Below, in pieces: positions 57,013-64,000 of a stretch of 64,000 bases of DNA. Both the position numbers and the translations under genes were made by a program. The notes beneath the pieces are model-generated. The model was not told where the DNA came from and did no database searches. It worked only from the letters and a program-made list of their open reading frames with translations. How positions within the stretch are numbered: position 1 is the first letter of the stretch; the number at the start of each line of letters is the position of its first letter. Source of the DNA: Gaeumannomyces sp. JS-464 (lineage: Eukaryota; Ascomycota; Sordariomycetes; Magnaporthales; Magnaporthaceae); the NCBI GenBank assembly GCA_002197995.1, contig NGZR01000003.1, positions 930,001 to 994,000 on the forward strand, given 5' to 3'.

Positions 57013-57493
57013 AAAGATGGCTCCAGCAGGCTTTGGTAATGTCGAGCGCGGAGGAAAGGGGGAGGAGAGGAGGCCGGGATACCGAGGGGGAGAGGGTGCG
57101 GAAACAAACGAAAGGGGCCAAAGGGGCGGCAAGAAAGCATCCCGCGCAGAGGCATGTGGCCAAGACGTGCTCGTGCTGGATCCCTTTTGAACAACATGAA
57201 TCCTGACCCATAAAAATTACCTGCGAGTTTTTTTTTTCTCCCCCTTTCTTCTCACTGTAATTAGTAATTAGTAATCAACCGAAGAACCGAAGCACCCGAG
57301 TCTGGGGGCGGCTCCGGTGGGAAGGACTCGCTGTCAATCGGCAGTTACAAGGGGGAATGAGAGCTTAACCTCTATCCTGTACGTATAAAGTCCGGTTGAA
57401 GCCCGGGTTTTTACGCGCGTCTGGGTTGCTGTCCTCGGCATACGAAATATCATCATTAGATTCTCGACTCAAATCCCCAGCGGTCATCCAAAC
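57013..57493. other. Intergenic region
   Basis: 481 bases with the pseudokinase 3' region and the promoter of the DsbA-fold gene. Purine-rich at 57030-57130. Nothing else supported. Confidence 0.55.
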
Positions 57494-58307
57494 ATGGCCA
57501 ACATCTCGATCAAAGTCATCTCGGACAATGTCTGCCCTTTTGTAAGCGCCAAGCCGGGAGCCAAGTTCATTACATGCATAAATTGGTTGGGAAACGCTGA
57601 CATCGCCCCCCCCCCCCCCTTTGCAGTGTTACCTGGGCAAGAAGCGGCTGGAAAAGGCCATTGACCAGTACAAAAAGACCACGTCGGGGGGTGCCGACGA
57701 CAAGTTCACCGTGACCTGGCACCCCTTCTACCTGGACCCGACGCTGCCGCCCGTCGGCCGCCCGATCGAGGAGATCATGGCGCGCAAGTTCGGCTCCGTC
57801 GAGCGGGTGCGCGCCATCCACGAGCGCATGGCCGCGGCGGGCCGCCAGGACGGCATCAACTTCACCTTCCAGGGCAAGGCCGGCAACACGCGCGACTCGC
57901 ACCGCCTGGTGCAGCTGGCCCGCACCAAGGGCCCCGACGGCGGCGCCGAGGCGCAGGATAAGCTCATCTCGTCGCTCTTCCGGGCCTACTTCGAGGAGGG
58001 CGCCGACATCACCAGCGCCGACGCCCTGGTCGCCGCCGCTGAGCGCGGGGGGCTGGACCCGGCCGAGGCCCGCGCGTGGCTGGAGCAGGGCAAGGGCGGC
58101 GCCGAGGTCGACGAGGAGGTCGAAAGGGCGTACCAGAGGGGCGTTCATGGGGTGCCGCACTTTATCATCAACGACGACATCGAGATCAGCGGTGCCCAGG
58201 AGGCCAGCACCTTTCTGGCCGAGTTTGCCCGCGCCAAGAAGGCGGCCGAGGGCAAGGCGACAAAAGGAGCATCGTCAGCATCGGCCAACCCGTCCATGAC
58301 CTGCTAA
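57494..58307 (+). CDS. DsbA-fold (FrnE-like) thiol oxidoreductase
   Basis: Cytosolic thioredoxin-fold protein of the DSBA/2-hydroxychromene-2-carboxylate isomerase superfamily. Exons are 57494-57541 and 57627-58307, 242 residues, frame intact. The first strand ISIKVISDNVCPFCYLGKKR carries a CxxC (CPFC) motif split by the intron. A helical insert with GNTRDSHRLVQLA and LFRAYFEEGADI follows. GVHGVPHFIINDDIEISGAQE contains the cis-Pro loop (VPHF). This order matches FrnE-type proteins. Substrate unknown; a role in redox or stress response is inferred. The intron contains a C14 run just before its acceptor. Convergent with SPC34, 153 bases apart. Confidence 0.9.
57606..57619. repeat. C14 homopolymer in an intron
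   Basis: Fourteen C directly before TTTGCAG, the acceptor of the DsbA-fold gene; seen directly. Confidence 0.9.
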
Positions 58308-58460
58308 GTAGAATCTGTGCGATATGTTACTTTCCGTCACCCTTTTTCACCCCTTCTCTTTGAGTGATCCGTTCGTTCCAGGGGTATCATGTGAGTCTTT
58401 CTCATTTCATCGTAAGATTTGGTAGTTGCGTGCTCCAGAGTGAGAGCGTTGTGATGGCCG

Positions 58461-59402
58461 TCACAGGTGGAGCAGTCCGCCGAGGTCCTTATCCATGGCG
58501 CGTAGCCTCGCCTGGAGCTCCCTCTTCTTCCTGTCCAGCTCCCGGACCTCCTCTTCCTCCCGCCTGAGATCGTCTTCGGTCATGCCGTCGTTTCCGCCGG
58601 CGGCTGCATCCTCCTCGTCGTCTTCGCCCGCGTTCTCGTCGTCGTACTCGTCGGCAAAGTGGTCCCTGTTCATGCGGCCCAGACGCTCAGCCTGCTCGGC
58701 GACGCGGGCCTCATAGTATGCGAGCGTGTTGGTTTGGTGAGCGTGCCTCCGCCGCAGCTCGGGGATGCGATCCAGCGCCCCCGGGAGCGGGTAGACGCGA
58801 CAGAGCTTCTCAGCGCCGCGCAGGAGCACCTCGATGTCGACCTCGCCGTCGGCGCCGCGGTGGGCGCCTCGGCCGGCCCGGGTTATCTGGCTGTGCAGGT
58901 CCCCGCCGAGCACGGCAGCCACGGCGGTGTTACGCCGAGCGCCACCGGCCGAGCGGCCGCCGGTTCCGGGGGGAGGGCCCGTGGTCACCTCGCCGGCCGC
59001 AACGTTGAAGACGGTCTGGCGGCGCTTCTTGCCGCCCTTGGCCGCTGCGTCGTCTGCATCTGCAGGCTCGTCGGGGCTGGCTGGCTTCTGCTGCTGTGGC
59101 TGGGGCGGCGGCGGAGGGACGGAGAAGAGGGCGCGCTCGTGAGCTTCGGTGTCGCGGATCAGAGAGGTGATGTCGTGAGTCGACAGGAGAGCGTTTGTGA
59201 AGATGCGTGGTGGAGGGAAGCTGCAGGGTCGGGTTTAGTCTCTGCATGCGATTGGGCCAATGTTTTGCCTTTGGCCTCGCTCTGTTTGGACGTTCCGTTC
59301 CCAATTCAGGGGAGGGAGTGCTGTTGCTTACGGGAGACTGTCAATCCCCTGGCACGAGATGGCGATTTGCTCGAGGTGCGCAGCAAGCAGTGACGCCGAC
59401 AT
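58461..59402 (-). CDS. SPC34: DASH/Dam1 complex subunit Spc34
   Basis: Subunit of the microtubule-encircling DASH complex that couples kinetochores to spindle microtubules. Exons on the minus strand are 59402-59332 and 59220-58461, 276 residues, frame intact. The start MSASLLAAHLEQIAISCQGI leads across the intron into FPPPRIFTNALLSTHDITSL and IRDTEAHERALFSVP, the diagnostic Spc34 N-terminus. A Pro/Gln stretch and a basic linker (KKRRQTVFNV) follow. The C-terminal half is coiled coil (AEKLCRVYPLPGALDRIPEL; EEEEVRELDRKKRELQARL). With MIS14 this is the second kinetochore gene in the window. Convergent with the DsbA-fold gene. Confidence 0.93.
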
Positions 59403-62238
59403 TGTGTCCGGCAAGCCGCGCCGTCCGTCCGCCGCGGCTGTCAATTGACCTGTGGGGGTGGAGGGAGTGGAGGGACATGCACTCGCGGCTGTTGCGGCAA
59501 TTTGTCGCAGGCCTCAACGAGGTCGTATCAAAGTTTCTAGCGTTCCCCGACAAGAAAAGTGGTGTTTGCTGACGGGGCTGGATGGGTTGGTCGCCAGGAC
59601 GCGTCGCGTTCTGTCGCTGCCCGAAGGCGGTCGAATGGCGGTTTGATGGGTGAGGAGGGGTCGAACAATTCGCCCGCCTGTGTTCACCGGCCCCATCCGC
59701 CATGCGAGCAAAGGCGTGGGATGCGGGGCCGCTGTCTTCCAGGTTGCCATGAGGGCGAGTGACGTTGACATCGGGCACACCCATTCACAGCAAAGATTGG
59801 TAGCATTGGATCGTGCCGCCATCCGTCGACCCAGCCAGCCTTTCTGTCTTTTGGCGTTCTGGTGGGGGTCCAACTCCCCACGTCGTCTGACGCCATCGTA
59901 GTGCCACAGCCAGTCAGTCCGTTACAGAGTTCCATGACAGCATATGAGTCTCGTCCTTCATGCTCTGTGCTCTCTCGAGTCCTCATCAACCTCCCCAGCC
60001 GCTATCTGCCGGCCGTCTTTTCTCTTGGCGTAAATGAGAATTCACCACAGAAAAATCATGTCTCACTTGTGAAAATTCGCCTTCTACCGCATTCGGCAGC
60101 CTGCCAGGATCCCCACAAATTCCCACGCACACAACCTGAGGTGCATTCTTCACCCAGGTCTATTTTTTCCTCGCCACCTTGCGATTTGCGCGGTTTAAAG
60201 GTCTCATTGGGCACGACTCTGCGAGTCCATTGCTACCTCATCATGCCGGTCCGAGTTTTCTTGCTCGATCCCGCCGCGTCGTGGTCCCTGATACGCCTGC
60301 CTGCTGCAGCCGGACTGGTGCCCAGTGGCCCTCCCGTCCTGTTGGCTGCCACCACGACACCACCGCGGCACGCGCCATGCACCCTGTGCGCCGTTCCAGT
60401 CTAGCTGAAAGTCATACCAGCCCTCCTTCCGCCCCCGGAGCCGTTTCTTTGTCTGTTGGACGCACGCCGTCGCACAGAGCGTCCCGTCGTCGTCCTTCAC
60501 CATCGCCCGGCGACGAGCCATTGACGATGTTGCCCGTGCGCGAGCCTGACCGTCGCTGCGTTTCTTCCGGCGTGCAACGACGCGAAGGACCGACCAGGGG
60601 GGACATCATGGCAGCAGCATTGCTGCCCAAGCTGCCGCTCCGGTTCTCTGCTGTGTCTCCGAGTCCCGGCCTCGATAGGCTGCTGTAGACGCCCACTGTC
60701 CACTCCAGCCCGGCTCCGCACAGCAGCAGACCGCACGCTGCCACAGGTTCGCTGGCGCCATGCTGTCCCTTCCCGACGACCCGCCCGCCCGCTTTAGCAC
60801 GTCTGAATGAGATGCTTGGAGGTCGGCATGTACCTGAGTTGACCCAAGGTATAAGAGGCTTTTTGCGCTCCGCTTTCCATCCCTTGCCCGCTTCCATGTC
60901 TTTTTCTTCTCCCCGACCGCATTCCTGCTTGTCAAAGGGGTTTGTTCGACAAGGATCATCTTCAGGGCTTGGAAGCAGCTCTCACCTAGGAACCACTTCC
61001 GTCGGTTATTACCCCCAGGCGCCTTTTTCCATTTTCCAAAAAAAAGGCTCAATCTCTATTGGCAGTCTGATCGCCAGCCTCCATCTACAAATCCGCTAAG
61101 GGCTATCTATCTATATCCATCTACCTCTCTACCCATCTTCCAAGGTACATACATACATACATGCCCTGCCCGCCCTTCCCTCCTGGGCAGTCCTATCTAC
61201 CGACACACAACATCCACTCCGCCGTTTCTGGGCTGTTTCTGCAACCCCCAAAGTTGTGGTTTGCTCCGTGCGTCACCACCGCAGCCTAAGCGAGTGCACC
61301 CAGTCTTGCACTCCGTCCCCCAAAATCCCACCCACGAGACCCGTTTATTCGTGGGCTCGCCTCTGTCGGTCGACCCCCTCTCCGCCCGTCAGCTCCGTGC
61401 ACGCCGTGGGTTCCAAAGGAGCGGGAATCCCGACCAACCATCCGTTGACACAGCAGCGCACATCATTTGCTCAACAGGCTCCCTTACACACCTCTGAACC
61501 TGCAGAGGTCTTCTGGCCGTACCACCCCTAGGCCACCGCCGGCTTCCGTTGGCCCCTGCTGGATGTTTGATTGTTGCCCGCGCGGTACACCCCATTTTCG
61601 TGGCCCCTCGGACCAGGACCCGTTGCCACAGCCCGTGTCTGCCCGCCCAGGGACCAGGACCACCCCTGCGACGGCACCCTGACCGCCGCCGTCGTCACAC
61701 ATACCGCACCCACCCGCCCTCTATCTCTCTGCTCGCGCTGCTCTAACTCCAGCCGGCACCGGGTCTTTATTTCCCTCACCCTGGCTCCCCGGGCTTGTCT
61801 AGCCTAACCGCCGACCGCCTCTCTCCCTAGCTGGCGTGTTCTACTCCTGACCGGGGTGCCCTGGAGATCGGAGGGGACTGCTCTGTGCACGAAATCCTGC
61901 ACCTCGATCACCTACAGCATTATCATGACCACTTATCGAAGCTCATTGCACTCTCCTCGTTGGAGGTTCATACTTGGGTTGCTCACTCCCTGATATCGCC
62001 CTCGCCATTGTCGTGATCCCGCCGCCGTTGCCACCACAAGAAAAAAAACCATAAATTCTACCCCACATAACGGCCCCAATTCTCGATAGCCCAGATCGAC
62101 CAGCTGAGATCCTGGGGAATCCCTCACCGGCTCTCGAATCCCTCGCCGATTGATTTCTGAAACAACCACGGGCAGGTTGGCCCTTCGCACCACACACCAC
62201 ACCGCCCGCTGTCTCGGTATCCAAGACTTGCCGCAAAT
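59403..62238. other. Long intergenic region
   Basis: 2.8 kb without a supported gene. It contains the SPC34 promoter, a short ACAT microsatellite, and from about 61080 a strongly pyrimidine-rich sequence that is probably the long leader of the gene starting at 62239. Overlapping frames on both strands (up to 180 codons) lack protein-like features. Confidence 0.55.
61147..61162. repeat. (ACAT)4 microsatellite
   Basis: Four tandem ACAT units, flanked by CTAT repeats upstream; seen directly. Confidence 0.85.
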
Positions 62239-63306
62239 ATGCCGCGCAAGTCGGCTCCGAGCAAGATGAAGAAGGCCTCGTCCGAGGGCCACGGCCCAGC
62301 CGGCCCGACCTCACCGCCCCAGACCCCAAGGTCCTCCTCTCCACCGTCCAAAGTGAACGGCGGCCGGGCCAAGGGGGTCTCGCCCGGCGCCCAGAAGCAC
62401 CAGGAAAAGCGGGGGCAGCTGGCCTCTCAGCACCGCTTCAGCACCCACCCCGCTGCAGGGAATGGGTTTTCCTTCAGCGACTATCATCCCGACTCGTTCC
62501 GTCGCGAGCAGCTGTCGCCCCGCTCCTCCGCCTCGTCTTCCGATGATGATTCCGACGACGAGTCGTCGAGCAGCGACAGCCCACCTCGCTCTCATAGCTC
62601 CACCGAGTCAATCAAGCCCAGCGCTCGGTCGCCGCGCCAGAAGATCCCCGTCCAAGACGACGCCCGCCGTCGAGCCCGGCCGATGCGCCCGCCGCGCCCG
62701 CCACCGACCGCCGCAAAGGCTCCCTTCGTTGCCACGCGCATCATAGTCGAGGCGACCTTTGAGGTGTACGAGCTCGACGGCAGCGACGATGAGCAGTATG
62801 CGATCATCCAACCCGACGTGATAGAGTACGCCGAGTCCGAGCGCAGTCGGTCACGCTCTCGGCCAAGGCAAGACCATGTCGACCGCAAGATTGCGTCCGA
62901 CTTCCGCGCCCTTGTCTTCTCATCGTCGTCCGAGGACGAGGACGAGGACGAGTACATGAAGCACGTCCAGAGGATGCGCGAAGAGAAGAGACGCAAGCGC
63001 ATGAGCTCTGGCAGCATCGGCAAGCGCACCATCAGCGAGCGCGGCAGCGACAGTGACCGCGAGGACCTCCTGTTCCAGGGGTACATCAATGCCGCCGGCC
63101 AGCAGGAGTCCGGCGAGATGCGCCGCATGCGCAGGAAGCTGGGCAACCGCCACAGCCTGCATTTCCAAGACCCACCGCCGCCCAGGATCGACGAACTGGA
63201 AGAGCCCGACTCGAGCGAGGAGATCCTTGATCTCGATGACAGCGAGCTTCTTGCGCGAGAGCTGCCCTTTTACGACTACGTTAGCATGGAGATCGACTCG
63301 TCCTAG
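62239..63306 (+). CDS. Acidic/Ser-rich conserved fungal protein of unknown function
   Basis: Single exon, 355 residues, frame intact. The N-terminal ~160 residues are basic, Ser/Pro-rich and disordered, followed by DDD/SSS tracts. A compact segment, APFVATRIIVEATFEVYELD plus EQYAIIQPDVIEYAE, may be a small folded unit. The C-terminal part alternates acidic and basic runs (EDEDEDEYMKHVQRMREEKR, RRMRRKLGNRHSLHFQDPPP, RIDELEEPDSSEEI) and ends LARELPFYDYVSMEIDSS. I have seen similar C-termini in other Sordariomycetes without an assigned role. The composition suggests a nuclear protein; I assign no function. Confidence 0.82.
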   Translation: MPRKSAPSKMKKASSEGHGPAGPTSPPQTPRSSSPPSKVNGGRAKGVSPGAQKHQEKRGQLASQHRFSTHPAAGNGFSFSDYHPDSFRREQLSPRSSASSSDDDSDDESSSSDSPPRSHSSTESIKPSARSPRQKIPVQDDARRRARPMRPPRPPPTAAKAPFVATRIIVEATFEVYELDGSDDEQYAIIQPDVIEYAESERSRSRSRPRQDHVDRKIASDFRALVFSSSSEDEDEDEYMKHVQRMREEKRRKRMSSGSIGKRTISERGSDSDREDLLFQGYINAAGQQESGEMRRMRRKLGNRHSLHFQDPPPPRIDELEEPDSSEEILDLDDSELLARELPFYDYVSMEIDSS

Positions 63307-64000
63307 TCTGTGTCCTCGTCAGACACAGAAACACCCGCCTCGGCCCTTCTCCGTGACCCTTTGTTACGACGAGCGACCTTTGCGACGAGACGTGAGACGG
63401 AAAATGTCGACCACGCGCCACTTCCTGCCCAGAATTGATGGGTGGCGGATTCTACCGCATATTAAATACGTTATGCATGGTGTTTGCAATCTGGATCCAG
63501 GAGGAGCACTCCAAATGGTTTCCGTTGCATCGCTTGCCCACTTTTACCTTGTCCGCCGCAGGACGAAGGGTTTCTGCTGCTCTATCTCTGCCTCCTTTTC
63601 ACTGCTCCCATATTTGCTAAAATCAATGGATTCGGCATGATTTACGATTTTACGACAGAACATATGAAACCATTGTTGAAAATAAGACTCCTTGAAGACA
63701 GGCACAAAGGCATAGAAGGCTTTCCAGCCGTGGCTCCTTGTATCTTGCTGACTCTCGTTTCCACTATTTATGTTCTCATTCCCATGTTTGCTTTTGTATG
63801 ATCTTTGTTTTTTTCGAGCATGTATTCACAATCCTACTGTGATTTACCACCAATGTATTGACTCTGCCGGGGTCGAGAAAAACAAACGGGTCATCTCGTC
63901 GCCTTCTTGGCCCTTTGTGAGCATCGGGCGGGCAACGCACATTGGGGCATGGGAGATAGACAAAAAGGGCCTTTGTCTGCGGGATTGGTATTGTTGTACT
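63307..64000. other. 3' flank to window end
   Basis: 694 bases downstream of the last gene; 3' untranslated region and intergenic sequence. Reading frames with hydrophobic stretches at 63435-63800 overlap one another and are not supported as genes. Confidence 0.5.

Noticed and set aside
63435..63801. Hydrophobic small frames after the last gene
   Set aside because: Two overlapping frames of 61-105 codons in T-rich 3' flank; hydrophobicity comes from T-rich codons.
1..64000. Transposons, CRISPR arrays, prophage or a secondary-metabolite cluster
   Set aside because: No transposase, reverse transcriptase, long terminal or direct repeat, polyketide or peptide synthase sequence was seen on either strand.

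Overview
This window is nuclear DNA from a filamentous ascomycete, most likely a member of the Sordariomycetes. The genes carry short spliceosomal introns of about 65-130 bases, with GTRNGT donors and CTAAC branch sites. The F0 proteolipid ATP9 is nuclear-encoded in the Neurospora style, glycolysis uses the cofactor-independent phosphoglycerate mutase, and there is a full-length circadian FREQUENCY (frq) gene. I cannot resolve the species.

Layout, left to right. A large PPR-like protein runs off the left edge (minus strand) and faces a MYST histone acetyltransferase (SAS2-like, plus). A long gap leads to ATP9, another gap, then a tRNA-Asp(GUC) with an 8-base intron. The GPI-anchor enzyme subunit GPI1 and a small membrane protein follow on the minus strand. 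MDM35 (minus) and RRP6 (plus) share a divergent promoter. Next come tubulin cofactor C and Mediator MED9 (convergent), then phosphoglycerate mutase (divergent from MED9). A 3-kb upstream region containing clusters of GATC/CGAT elements precedes frq. Prefoldin subunit 3, SEC14, the kinetochore gene MIS14/NSL1, a small conserved fungal protein, proteasome ATPase RPT3, replication factor SLD2, a RING protein and an alpha-arrestin-like protein follow. The last part holds an accessory-looking divergent pair (a DUF7580-type protein and a C2H2 zinc-finger/pseudokinase fusion), a DsbA-fold oxidoreductase, the DASH subunit SPC34 and an acidic Ser-rich protein.

Most genes are single-copy housekeeping functions: chromatin and RNA decay, mitosis and replication (MIS14, SPC34, SLD2, TBCC), protein folding and turnover (PAC10, RPT3), lipid and mitochondrial biology (SEC14, MDM35, ATP9), and the clock. 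I see no operon logic, transposon, CRISPR array or clear secondary-metabolite cluster. The region most likely to hold something new is about 50.3-57.0 kb.

A caution for every user of this sequence: about half of the protein genes are broken by small frame changes. Most are single missing bases, often in G/C runs, and they sit in otherwise perfectly conserved essential genes. They look like sequencing or assembly errors rather than pseudogenes. Each is listed with its gene.
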